This document shows positions 36,142-47,444 of a DNA stretch of 58,768 bases, piece after piece (position 1 is the stretch's first letter; every line of letters starts with the position of its first letter). The stretch spans positions 1 through 58,768 of the forward strand of contig JAAMXP010003748.1 in assembly GCA_019693395.1 (NCBI GenBank), written 5' to 3'. The DNA is from Ettlia oleoabundans (lineage: Eukaryota; Chlorophyta; Chlorophyceae; Chlamydomonadales). The notes under the pieces were generated by a model. That model saw nothing but the letters and a program-made list of their open reading frames with translations. It was not told the origin of the DNA and did no database searches. The translations under genes were made by a program, and so were the position numbers.

Positions 36142-38673
36142 ATGCGCGTCTGGGCAGTCAGCGACATCCACACGGACTACGCCCAGAACCTGGATTGGGT
36201 GGCGACGGTGGTTGGCAGCGACGGTGGCGGCAGTTCTGCCGGCAGCTTAAAAGAGGACGTGTTGCTGGTGGCTGGGGACGTGAGCGATGATCTAAACATC
36301 CTGGAAAAGTCGCTGCAGCTCTTTGTGTCTGGGTTTGCCCACGTATTCTTTGTCCCAGGCAACCACGGTGCGTGTGGAGAGGTCTCTGTCTTGGCTGATA
36401 TTGTTGCTGGCGGGCAGTCAACATGCGGCCGTCGTGAAGAGGCGAGTGAGGCATCAAGGCACGCCACTTGCCAAAAAAGTCGGCCAAGCAGCAGTTTGCA
36501 ACTATCTCAATTCCATACTGCCGTGCAGATTTGTGGGTGCGGCGGGCGGAGCGCGGCCAATATGACTCGTTAGGTATGGCCCAACTGGTTTTTTCCTCCT
36601 GATGTCAAGCTTGCACCACTGTTGCTCCCTTGGTCTTTGTTGCTCTCCACCATCTCCACCCTACTTCTCAATTACATTCCACCCCACAGAGAAGCTGCGC
36701 CGGGTTCAAGCGCTGTGCCAGCGCCTGGGGGTGCGCATGGAGCCCGCCTGTGTGAGCGGCGTGTGGATCTTCCCCCTGCTCTCCTGGTACCATGCCAGCT
36801 GGGACAGGGAGCCAGACGTGCCTGGATGCCAGCCCATCTCAAAGGTAAGGCTGCCACAACAGACAATGCAGTCTGGATTACCAACATCACAGGGCCTGCC
36901 GGTCTAGGGGTTCTTTGCACGATGCTGTCAGCTCATGCACAATTAGTTTGTACGAGGGCCAGGGCCCCTCTTGTGACACTCCGGCTGGGGTGCCATCACA
37001 GTTTCGTGACGACCATACTGTACTTTGCGGTACCACTATTACGCTGTTATTGTCTGTGTACGGCACTGCAGATCATGCTGGACTTCCACATCTGCAGCTG
37101 GGCCTCGCAGCCTCACCTCAACCCGCACGACGACTCACTGGCCCGCCACTTTGACTCCCTGAACGAACCCGCCTTCAGTGCGGCGTTGAGGGTGAGCAAC
37201 CACAGCGGCAAGTCAGCTGGTTGTCAGTATATTGTGTCAGGGGTTTGGGGACTAGTGGATTGACAGTTTGCAGCCGAGTTGTGGTGGCCACAGAGCGGGC
37301 AGGCGTCTGCGAGTGTTGGACCCGGCAAAGAGTTGGGAGGGGATGGCTGTTCATGCACAGGATAGCACAAAGTGAAGGGTGGGCTGACAGGCAGGGGACT
37401 TGATCACCGCAAAGATTCTACGTTTGATGCACGTTAGCCTAACTGCAGCCATGACCCATTGATACAAGCAGTCGCCATCACATGTACCAACCAAAGACCT
37501 TGAAGAGCCCCCATGTCGCCTGCCACCCCACTGCCGCTGCAGAGTGTTGAGGAGCAGGCAGCGGCAGCCGGCGGTGTGCGCCCACCAGTCATCTCCTTCT
37601 CCCACTTCTTGCCCCGCCAGGAGCTGCTGCCAGAGAAGCGCATGTGAGCCCGGGTAGCATGGATGGGTGGGGTAAGATTGTACCAGCGTATGGCCACAGC
37701 GCGGTGGTTTCCATTTGTGCTTCGGTTACTTGCTGGTGTTGGATGAGAGTGCTGGTGTAAGTGTGCCCAGATGCATGTTGGATCTGCTGGCCATGATAAC
37801 CAACTGAGCTCAGCTGACAGACATGGTGCAAAATCGGCACCTCTTGCCTGCCAGTGCCATCACACCCTTCCAACCCCTTGCCCACATGTTCCTTAGTAAT
37901 CACCCTTTCTGCTGGTGCTAGCACACCTTTCTGCCACTGACGTCAAGTAATATGTACCACAAAATGTACTGCCGCTTTGTACCGCAGGCTGTACCAGCCC
38001 AACTTGGCCAAGGCGGTGGGCAGCGACGTGCTGGAGGCCCGTGTGCGCCGCCTGCGCCCCGTGGCACACGTGTTTGGCCACACACACTTCTCCTGGGACA
38101 TGTCCCTGGACGGGGTGCGCTATGTGCAGTGGCCCCTGGGATACCCGCACGAGCACGGCCGCAGGTGAGGGCCGGCATGCGTGATGGCGTGTATCATTGT
38201 GGTGGTGGGTGGGGTTGGTGCGAGGTGGCATCCCTCCTCTAGTTACCGTACTGCTGTCGGTGCCTGGTTGTGGAGAGGTGCTATGCTGTTCCTGGCGGCG
38301 AGGCGGGCATGCACTGGGCACATTGAAGCTGACCCGCGAGAAGATGGGCACCGCACCAACTGGGCCCTGCTCTCCGCTACTGAGCCACTTAATGTTGCTG
38401 GCAGCTCAGTCCTGCTGGTAGTTTAAGATGCTGCTGGTACCTTAATGCGCAAACCGGGGCATGTTTGCCCTTGTGTCTTGTTGCAGGCGCAACGGTGGAG
38501 ATGGCTGGATGCCTCTGCCGCTGTTTGACACGGCCAAAGTGCGCCGCGGCGACAAGGACGGGCGCAGCGGGTTGGCCCCAGAGCAGTCGCTGTATTGGTC
38601 AGACATGTACAAGATGCAGCCACGCAACCCCAGCAACGTTTCGGCGGCACCCTGGGTATCCCTGTCACGCTGA
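36142..38673 (+). CDS. Calcineurin-like metallophosphoesterase
   Basis: Exons 36142-36367, 36529-36573, 36690-36844, 37072-37191, 37543-37643, 37988-38164 and 38487-38673 join in phase to 336 residues. All five metal-binding blocks are present: VSDIH (Asp8, His10), LLVAGDVSDD (Asp46), GNHDLW (Asn74, His75, split over exons 1 and 2), SFSHFLP and HVFGHTHFSWD. This is a full two-metal phosphoesterase site. A 45-base second exon carries most of the DLWVRRAERG segment. No signal peptide or membrane helix is seen. It resembles the small metallo-dependent phosphatase-like proteins of plants; the natural substrate is not known to me. TGTAA at 38997-39001 is a possible poly(A) signal. Confidence 0.9.
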
Positions 38674-38996
38674 GGCCTCATTGGTCAACTACTCTTCTTT
38701 GGGCTGAATAATGGCAGGCTTGGGATGGCGTTGCGTCTCAATACAATGTATCCAGCAACGAAATGCCCTGTGCCAGTCTGCTGCAGCAGGCAAATTGCAA
38801 ATGCCAGACGTGCAGTGGTTTCACGGATGCAGATAACGTGCAGAGTAGTCCTGGCTGCAGTGCATCCCCTTCTCTTCCATCCCGACCATTCCTTGAGTTC
38901 CCTGAAAGTTGCTTCTTACTGCACTGACCCGTTGGTTTACAGCACATTTCATTGTTCCTGTCTTGCGTTTTGGTCAGGTTTACGCTACAAACCGCC

Positions 38997-39001
38997 TGTA
39001 A
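38997..39001 (+). terminator. Candidate TGTAA poly(A) signal of the metallophosphoesterase
   Basis: TGTAA about 325 bases after the stop. Confidence 0.35.
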
Positions 39002-39272
39002 ATATGCCGTCAGTCCCCGCATCAGCAGCACCACCAGCAGGCCTGGCGGCAGCGGCAAGCCAAGCCAGTGGTTACACCCAGTGCTGCGCTGGCGGGGTGG
39101 AAAAGCATAAAGGTTCCAATCAAGCGTTGAGGAAGAGGAGGGCTAGCAGTCAGCAGGAAGGTAGCTGAGCCACTGCGGCAGCAACAGCAACGGGAGACGC
39201 ATAGGCACATGAGGCAGCACCCTCCAAAGCGAGGGGGGGCCTTGTTTCTGAGCAAGTAGGGTGAGTAAGAAT

Positions 39273-39277
39273 TTACA
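39273..39277 (-). terminator. Candidate TGTAA poly(A) signal of ftsZ
   Basis: TGTAA on the minus strand about 900 bases after the modelled FtsZ stop. Confidence 0.3.
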
Positions 39278-40180
39278 GCAGCCGGCTGCGGGTGGTCTTA
39301 TCGTTCGGGGGCGTTGCTTGCCCCTAGACCCACAAGGCACAGGCAGCAAAGGGCGGCAGTGGCAGTGGGCAGAGCATCAGACCACTGGGCACTGCGCCAA
39401 GGTAGAGAGACTGGATACCGGCAGGCAGGCAGTTGGGAGGGAGGGCTCTTCCAAAAACTGGGCTCTTTTCTCCCGCTTTGCCTGATGGCCGTCTGCGGCT
39501 GGCCACCTGCCAGCTGCACCATCTGCAGGTTGCTGACACCGCCAGCACGTGGTTGGCGGGTTGGCTGCTGCGCCAGCTCACCAGTTGCGACCAAAGAGGC
39601 CGCCGCTGGGTGCCTGCTGCCTCACCTTCTGGCTGGGCAGCGGCGGGATGCCGTTGTTCTCAACACGAAGCTCAGCGGGGGCTGGCTGCAGGGCACGGGC
39701 ACAGCAGGCGCAGCAGGGCGAGGTAAGGGTGGAAGGTGGCGTTTGGCGTACTGTTGGAGAGGGTGCAAGAGCAAAGGCGGCAAAGAGACGAGCAAGCCAG
39801 CCGGCTGGTGCGGGACTCAGGGGAGCAGGTCGCTGGCACATAGGCTGCATGCTGCAACATAGGTGTCAGCTGCAGGCTGGTGGTCGGGCAGCGGCAGCAG
39901 CAGGGCGACAGTGGGCTGGGTGCTGGGTAGGGGCGTGGCTGGCGGCAGCGGCGGCTTGGCACCAGTGGGCAATGCTGCTCTAGGTGGGCGTGTGTGTTGA
40001 ATGCGCTGGGCGATTTGGGTGGTGGGCCAGAGGTGGGCCTTAACCGCTATCAGCACAACACGCACGCACCAGACCAGGCAGCATAGCACACACATGACAG
40101 CCGAGCGCAACGCACCGCCACCGCCACGCCCTTACCCCACACGCCAGCCCGACCATCTGCTCATGCGCTTGGCCGCCAGG

Positions 40181-43100
40181 TCACCACCAGCTGCGCCGCC
40201 GTGCTGGTGCTGGGTTGGGAGCGGCAGGCCGCTCAACCGGCACGCTGCCATTGCCCCCCTGCTCCCTGCCGCCGCCATACTCGCTGCCACGGCTGCCATA
40301 CTCCTGCCCTCTACCCTGCCGCACATTCACACTCGCATCTGCAGCAGCAGCAACAGCGGCGGCCCTTGCAGCCGCCGCAGCAGCAGCTGTACTGCCTGTC
40401 CCGCTGCCCGCTGTACCGCTACTAACCGTGCTTGACTTTCCGCCCCACAGGTTGTCCTCAAAGGTCTGGCTGAAACCGGTGGCGATGATGGTGACATGGA
40501 TCTCGCCCTCGTACTGCAGGCCAGGCAGTATGCAAGAGAGCGGTACATAGTCAGCGGTACACAGCGACAACACGGCTGACGGGCAGCTGGCAGCACTCTG
40601 GAGCGGTGTGGCTGGTAGTGATACGAGCACCACAACCTGGCAATTGGACAGCGCACCGGCATACCTGCACCGCGAACGGCGTAAAAACAAGTAGCAGCCA
40701 CGTTGGCATGCCGACCCCAGCAGGCAGTTATATATGACCTGGACCTAGCTACCTGAGGTTCACCCAGCACCTGCTGAGCGAGCATGCACCCACCTGGTCG
40801 TCAATCACTGCACCAAAGATGACGTTGGCTGAGGGGTCGGCAAGGCTGGTCACAACCTCAGACACACGGTTCACCTCCTGCACACACAAAAATCCAGGTG
40901 ACGCAGAAGGTCAACACAAGCATGTTGCAGGCAGTCGGATGCATGGATGCATGGATGCATGCGTTTGCTTCCGGGCACGTCTGCTTGCTTTGCATAAAAG
41001 AACGGGTACAGCCATGTTCTCATCTTAGGGTGCTGCCAAGTGGGTAGCCATACCAGTGTGGTCTGCTGCTGCACCATGTGTTCAACCCACATGTCTGCGC
41101 CACAGAAACAGCGATAATGCTCATGCCGCCCCACCTCCCGCACACTCGGACACCCAGCCAGCGCCCCACCTGCAGCGTGAGGTCCTTGCCGCCGGTGATG
41201 TTGTACACAATGCCCGTGGCGCGCTCAATGGACCGCTCAATCAAGGGCGCTGACGTGGCCGCCTGCAGGCCGGGCAGGTTAGGCAAAAAGGACGGTGGAT
41301 ACTGGACGGCGGGCGCAGCGGCGAGATTACGGGGATGGTTTAAGTTTCCCCTTTGGGGTGATGCAAACCCAGCCGATGATAATGTGAAGTGTACAGACAC
41401 CTAATTTTTGTTTAGTGACAACGGAATTGGCTCTCTTGTTTGACTTCGTGGTAACAAGACAAAAGAAAAAGTGTGCAACCCTCACCAGTGCCGCCTCCTC
41501 TGCCCTGTTCTTGCCGCTCGACACGCCCACGCCCAGCATTGCGGTGCCGCTGTTGCTCATGATGGCCTTCACGTCGGCGAAGTCAACGTTGACCTGCAGC
41601 AGGGGATGGGTTGGGTGGAGTGAACAGGTGGGTGGGGGTCATAATAGTGGGACTATCCATGATGACAGACACATCATGGGTTGTTGCCATGAAGTTGTAG
41701 GGAAGCGGAGGGATGCGTATAGGCTCCACTCGATTTACAAAAATCAACGCTAACAAAAGCCGCAACAGCACGCCCATGGCAAGCAGTTGCTGCCCAACAG
41801 GTGCCACCTAGTGCCCCACGCACCAGGCCCGGGATTGTGATGATGTCTGAGATGCCTTGCACACCCTGCAAAGACACACATACGCACAGCAGAGGAGGGT
41901 CGCCAAACAGGGAGATATGGGGGAGACAGATGACCAAAGGGAAAGATTACCACATGTTGTGCCAGAGCAACGCCAGCGACAGGAAGAAGCCAGCCCTTCC
42001 AGGCAGTACACAGCAGGGCAGAAGGACAGTAAACAGCAGGGCAGGAAACCACCCCCAATCGCCGCTTAGCCACCAGACCCAGCACAGAAGTTAAACCCGC
42101 AATGCCCAGCTGCCCACCTGGCGCAGCACGTCGTCGGCAAGGAGGAAAGCGTCCTGCAGCGGCGTGCTCTCCCCCACCACGTCCAGCAGTCGGTCGTTGG
42201 GGATCACAATCAGTGTGTCCACGTTCTTGCGCAGGGTCTCAATGCCGTCGGTGGCCTGCTCAGAAGAAAGAACAGGGCGAGCAGGAGGAAAAGGAGACGG
42301 GTTGTTCCCTGACATGGAATGGCCGGTGGCCAGCCAGTGCGTCCTAACTTTGCGCCGCTTTGCACCCTCGTAAAAAGCTGCATTAACCTGCACAACTTGC
42401 AAGATCCACACCCAGCACATGGCCTTTGTCGACTCGTTGCCACCACCCACCTGCATGGCGCGGCGGCGGCCCTCAAAAGAAAAGGGATATGTAACCACCC
42501 CCACAGTGAGGATGCCCAGGTCCTTGGACAGGCGGGCAACAACCGGGGCCGCTCCTGTGCCGGTGCCGCCACCCATGCCAGCAGTGATGAAGACCTGCGA
42601 CAAGGCGCAGGGCGGTCAAGGGAGGGCTCAAGCTTAATCCACATTGAAATGGTGCGAAAAAAGAGAGGCAGTTTGCTGCCACGAGAACTAGCGCGCCTCG
42701 CATCTACCCATCCCAACGTCAACTTGGCAGTGTGCTGCCCTGCGGGGTTTCCATGGCCGGCATAGTGGACCAAATGCCATGCGCAACCGTTTGCTGGGCA
42801 GTCAAAAGAGGCATTGAGGTTGGAGGCGCCACCCACCATGTCAGCGCCCGACACCGCGGTTGCAATCTCCTGGTGCGATTCCTGCGCCGCCTCCTCACCA
42901 AGCTCTGGCTTGCCGCCCGTGCCTGCAGCCAGGTAGAGAAGGAAGGGAGGGCCATGCAGCAGGCGACGGTGCAAGGAGCCGCAAGGGCAAGCGAGGAGGG
43001 CCAGAAAGCAAGCACCACGGGATGGAATCGATGACACAAGCAAACATGCGGGGACTGGTGGGCCACCAATGCTGCCAATGCCAACAATAGTTATTGGCGC

Positions 43101-44562
43101 ACAGCATTCGTCCTGGTGACATGGCCATGAAACCAGACAGCTGCTGAAAAGGGACCGGAGATGAATCACATAGAACGGGCCATATGACGTATCAGCCAGG
43201 TGTGGTGCGCTGATGATCATGCAGGTGAATGCCTGTGCAGGCCAAAGCTGCCGCCCACGCACCAAGGCCGCGGGTGAGCTGCGTGCCAATCTGCAGCTTG
43301 TTGAGTGCCTGGTGGTTCTCCAGTGCCTGAGCGTCGGTGTTCACAGCCCAAAACTCAACACCCTGCACGAAAAGTAAGGTGAGAGGTTAGCGTGGAAGCA
43401 GGTGGTTGAGAGGAATCCAGAAGAGTTGATGTTGTAGGCGCAAGTTGCTGGGAAGGGCGGTGCAGACAGCAGGTGCGTGCGTTGGCCAGGAAGTTGATAC
43501 ATACATAGCAGCAGGCAAAGCGGCTGCGAGTGCACACACAGCTGAGGAAGCCAGTGTGGCATAGGGGCGAGCTGTGCACCAGGCGGGGTGGCGACACTCA
43601 CCGACAGGCCGCTGGAAATCATTCGGTTGACGGCTGCATACAATGGGGGGAAGAAGGCCGCATTCGAAGAAGAATGATGACAGTATGAGCATGGAAACAT
43701 TGCAGGCGAGGGATGAACGCACGGGGCTGCGCTGACAGTGGCTGTAGGAGTGCAGCGGGCAGGAAGCGGGCAATTGGGTGGCAATGACAGGAGAAAAAGT
43801 GCCGCGCCCCGCTGGCAGCGGGCTTTCCGGGGTGCTAGTGATCACCATTGCCGCCGCCACCGCCGCAGCCAATGACCTTGATGGCCGCATCGCCTGCGGT
43901 CCGGGAAGTTGGATTATGGATGTGTGAGTATATGCAGCTCAGTCTGTGCGAACATACGTGTGGGCTTGTGACGGAGATGGGCAGGGTGTAAAATGTAGGC
44001 AAGTCAAGCGGCTGAGACCCTCAAACGGGGTTTTCGCAGTCGTGGCAAGCGACTAAGAATAGCGCCCGGGGATGAGCCCCAAAACAAAGTTGCAACCAGC
44101 GCCTCCAAGGGGCTCACACTGGCGCGGCAGCACCAAAAACCGCTGCCGCTCGCCGCCACCCAGTAGCATATTGGGGTTAGGGTGGGCAGGGTCAGCGCCG
44201 GTTTGTCAATCTGACGCCCTGTAAACACGCTGGCGCTTGCTCCGCTTAACAGCCAGGGTTTCAGTCCTCCATCACAGGTGATCGGTGATGGTGGGCCTGG
44301 CTCCTCAGCAGGCAGCTTGACGCTCCCCCCTTTACTGAAATTCTACTATTGCCTCACCTCCAGCAGGACCATAGCCAGCAAAGCCGCCGGGCGCAGCAGC
44401 GGAGACGATCAGAGCCCGCTGGGCGAGAGGGTGCCTGGGGGCCGCGCTGCTGCTTGTCCGCTGCACCACAGGAGTTCCCGCCACACGTCCAGTCTTCTGC
44501 AGCGACCTCTGGGCGCAGGGTGGCGCAACGAGGCGCCCAGAGCAACTCTGCACTGCTTGCAT
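40181..44562 (-). CDS. FTSZ2: Plastid division protein FtsZ (FtsZ2-like)
   Basis: Tubulin-like GTPase forming the stromal division ring of the chloroplast. Exons on the minus strand, 44562-44358, 43893-43846, 43633-43602, 43362-43263, 42922-42837, 42594-42451, 42255-42118, 41865-41824, 41593-41486, 41262-41170, 40877-40794 and 40513-40181, join in phase to 470 residues. The first about 50 residues ([15 protein letters not shown], Ser/Ala/Arg-rich) are a transit peptide. GTPase motifs: [14 protein letters not shown], the tubulin signature [11 protein letters not shown] (about 165-171), [12 protein letters not shown], and the T7 loop NVDFADV (about 266). [14 protein letters not shown] with Trp favours the FtsZ2 over the FtsZ1 type. 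The C-terminal about 80 residues are Ala/Gly/Arg-rich and end in RRRSWW. The usual IPxFL-type ARC6-binding tail is not seen, so the 3' end may be incomplete or an alternative form. Confidence 0.92.
40938..40961 (+). repeat. GATGCATG x3 tandem repeat in an ftsZ intron
   Basis: Three copies of the octamer GATGCATG in tandem, inside the intron between 40877 and 41170. Confidence 0.8.
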
Positions 44563-45364
44563 GATTCGAATGTGTTTTGCCGCTGCAGGGGATTGGGCAG
44601 CTCAAACAAGAAAGTGCCCGTTTCACAAGCAAAGGGTGGTAAGCGTAGAGTGCCGCATCGACTCAATTTGCCGCCCCTCATGCTCCCGCCAACTCATCCT
44701 GCCACCTAGACCCGCTCCATCGCATCTCGCATGCCTTGCTCGCCAAGGAAATGCTCATTGCACCCGCAATCGCCCAGGTATCTGTTACGCACGTCCGAGA
44801 CATCTACCTGGCTCAAGGCAGCCCTTGGGAACTCCGGAACGGCTACAGCCTGCCACCGCAATTGCAAACACATTGAAACATTCCCGAATAAATGGCGCCA
44901 CCTGTGCGTACGCTTTCCGTCTGGCAACAAGCGGTGGCACCCGGCGCGTTAGCGCGCCGCGTCCCTCGTGCCGTCGCTAGTGTCCAGCGCTCCGGGGCGA
45001 GGTGCGTCATGGCTTGATGGCCTGTAAGTATTCGTTTACCACGAATTGTGCTGCATTGTACGAGCCGCTCGCGCCGCCCATGGGCGCCGCCGCAACCGCT
45101 GTGGCCCGCCGCCGACGAGGGTGTGCGTCCACGTGTGTAGCTTGCTTTGCTGTCGCCATCAACCGTTGCAACAGTCCACCCTGCAGGGAAAACGCCATAG
45201 CTCCATCGACGGCAAAGCCGTGCCCTGCCGTGCCCCTCACCACAGCAGGGGCAGCAGCCGCCAACAGTCCCTTGGCATGTTGGTGCTCCGGCAACGGCAG
45301 GCATCCCACAGCCTTGCATTCCTTGCGGACGAATGCCTGGGAACCTGCACAGACTCAGCCATGC
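44563..45364. other. Region between ftsZ and the acidic-protein gene
   Basis: Contains the ftsZ promoter and 5' sequence of the plus-strand acidic gene. The frame of that gene stays open leftwards to 45002, so an upstream exon is possible. A doubtful minus-strand gene is listed separately. Confidence 0.45.
44706..45198 (-). CDS. Possible small two-exon protein (doubtful)
   Basis: Tentative model. A minus-strand ATG at 45198 opens MAFSLQGGLLQRLMATAKQ followed by a basic stretch and AAAPMGGASGSYNAAQFV, resembling a plastid transit peptide. A donor GTAAAC near 45040 can join in phase to an acceptor near 44855, giving VPEFPRAALSQVDVSDVRNR, a CGC motif and a stop at 44706. The unspliced form ends at 45007. 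No family is recognised. The neighbouring plus-strand frame overlaps it in antisense. It may be part of a real small organellar protein or an artefact. Confidence 0.25.
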
Positions 45365-46352
45365 ATGGTGTCAAAGGCGCGGGCGCAGGCGCGGGTATTG
45401 GAGCATACCCAGATGCAGGCGAGGGCACAGACGGTCAGCCAGGGCGATGCCGAGGGCCCTACTCTAGACCTAGATGCAGCGGGCGGCATGAAGGGCAGGA
45501 GCCCCTCAGATGATGACTGTGATCGGCCAGGTGGGTGGTCATGTCTGCCTGTGGCAAGCAATCGACGCAGCAGCATGTTTCAGTCCACACAACAGCTATG
45601 TGCTGGCTGCGCTGAAGCAGCCTTCCCTGCAAAACAGCCACAGCCTGATGAGCATGCCGGCTCATCTGCGCCGCTCCGCTGCATTCGCCACTGATTTTGG
45701 TGCTAAAGATACTGCTCATCTGGCCTGAAACTGCCGCTGCATGCAGAGGCACAGCAGCTCATGCCGGAGGCGAGCCGGGGGGATGAGGCTGAGGACGACA
45801 GCGACTCAGATAGCGAGTCGGGTGGGTGTGTTGGCTAGCGTGATGTGTTTAATGTGGGGCGGGGGTGCAATGACGGTTGCTTATCTGCAACGAGGGTTGA
45901 GGGGCAGCTGAGGCTTCATAGCCAGGCAAAGATTGCCAAGGTTTGAGGCCCAAGGCAATCTTCCTGGTTGGGATGCTTTTCATTGTGTGGTGGATTACAT
46001 TAACAATCTGTGTTCTCTGCTGCACGCGCTCGTCATGCCTGCAGACATCGGTAGCAGCAGCGATGATGATGATGAGGAGGAGGTGGAGGGGCACAGCTGG
46101 CAGCCAGCCGCACAACGTTGGTGGCAACCGCTGGCAGAGGCAGCTGCCCTGCTTGCGGCATGGGAGCTCAGCGTGCCTGACGCTGCAAAGCAGGAGGGGA
46201 CACAGCAACAACAACGGCAGCAGAAGTTGAGGTTGCAGTTACAAACAAACCGGCGGCTGGCCAGGGAGCGACGGAGGGCTGCTGAACGATTGGCTCTGTG
46301 TCAGTGTAAAGAAGAGATGCGAGGTCCGCAGGAGCTAGCGCCACAACCGTAG
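45365..46352 (+). CDS. Unknown acidic protein with basic helical C-terminus
   Basis: Exons 45365-45530, 45747-45821 and 46045-46352 join in phase to 182 residues. The middle is strongly acidic and Ser-rich (RGDEAEDDSDSDSES, then GSSSDDDDEEEVEG), a typical casein-kinase-2-like serine/acidic patch. The C-terminal about 90 residues are helical with Gln- and Arg-rich segments (RQQKLRLQLQTNRRLARERR). This pattern is common in nucleolar or chromatin proteins, but no family is recognised. The start is uncertain because the first exon frame is open further upstream. TGTAA at 46809-46813 could end the transcript. Confidence 0.5.
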
Positions 46353-46611
46353 GCCACCGCAGGGAGCGGCACCAAGTCTAATCGCTGTCCTTCACACCCA
46401 ACAGCTGCTACTGCCTGCTGCTGCGCACGTTATGGCAAAAACTTACCCCCAGCCCCGGCCTGCATATCTCAGGCAAGGATAGCTGGGGAGTTGGAGCGTG
46501 GCCATGAGGACTCTGCTGCTGGTCTGCAGCTGCATTTCATGCCGACCCATCATTGAGCGTGAGTAGTTTTCCCCCCCTTTTTGAGACCTGGGCCTTTCTG
46601 CTTGCCAATTG

Positions 46612-46647
46612 TCGTGCAATGCGCTGCAATCGTGCAATGCGCTGCAA
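46612..46647 (+). repeat. 18-bp tandem duplication
   Basis: Two adjacent copies of TCGTGCAATGCGCTGCAA. Confidence 0.85.
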
Positions 46648-47373
46648 CGCGCCTGGTGGCTGCACAACAGCCAACAAACTTTCCACCAACGGTTTGTGTG
46701 TCAACGGAGGAATTGTTGACTGGTTTGAGTGACAATATTCACTTTGTAAATTTCTTTTCGCGATTTGATTGACTGACTTGAAATACTGCAAACTGCAATA
46801 AAACCACCTGTAAGAATGGGCATCAGCCCAGGTTCACATCCTGCCGAAGATCTACACTCTGGTTGGGCAGTGTTTGTGACAAAGGATAACACAGCACCTT
46901 TGCACAGGGCCCATCATTCACCACGCAGAGGGTTAGAAAGAGCTAACCCACTTTAAGGGCATATTGTCTGTGCGGAGCAGATGTGTTGCGAGGGTGCACA
47001 AGCCCACCAAAGAGGGTGTGTGTGGGGTGGGATCGTAATCCCAAGGCGCATATATGAATTGTTGCAGGGGGACACCATTGAATCTAAGCAAGTGCCCCCT
47101 GAACAAAGAGGGATGCAGGGAGGACATCCCGACTTGACAGCATGGAGGACAGGCAGGCATCATATGGAAAAACACGGGGGGAGAAAGGAGCGGGAGAAAC
47201 AGTGTTGAAAAAACGAGGCTGTCAAGACTGTGTCATACAGAAGCTTAGGCTGGCTCATTTTCATTGCATGGTGCTCAGGGCATGCTGAGGGGACTGGAAG
47301 GCTGTTTGCTGCCATATGGCGGCGGTAGTTTCTTCAAAAACGTGCTCCGCTTCTTGTGTCACCGGCTGAGGAT

Positions 47374-47378
47374 TTACA
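47374..47378 (-). terminator. TGTAA poly(A) signal of the Gln-rich gene
   Basis: TGTAA on the minus strand, 66 bases after the stop at 47445. Confidence 0.5.
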
Positions 47379-47444
47379 TTCCAGTTGTGTCCATGTGTGC
47401 GGCCTGATCCAAGGCCGCCCAATCAGGTCCAGTGGCTAAATTCG

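Larger units (their letters stand above)
38674..40180. other. Convergent 3' flanks of metallophosphoesterase and FtsZ genes
   Basis: 1.5 kb without a confident gene. TGTAA (plus) at 38997-39001 and TTACA (minus-strand TGTAA) at 39273-39277 and 39072-39076 suggest overlapping or closely spaced transcript ends, with an FtsZ 3'UTR of roughly 900 bases. An open minus-strand segment near 39617-39680, flanked by splice-like AG and GT, could be an extra FtsZ exon. Confidence 0.45.
46353..47444. other. Convergent 3' flanks with an 18-bp tandem duplication
   Basis: 1.1 kb between facing stop codons of the acidic-protein and Gln-rich genes. TGTAA at 46809-46813 (plus) and 47374-47378 (minus) probably mark the transcript ends. 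A perfect 18-bp tandem duplication sits at 46612-46647. The stretch 46540-47000 is AT-richer than the coding sequence. No gene seen. Confidence 0.5.

Noticed and set aside
35686..36171. 161-codon minus-strand ORF
   Set aside because: No motif, no splice continuity, and it overlaps the well-supported metallophosphoesterase start in antisense.
46740..46860. GGTTCACATCC, like a tRNA B box
   Set aside because: No matching acceptor stem or anticodon arm can be folded around it.
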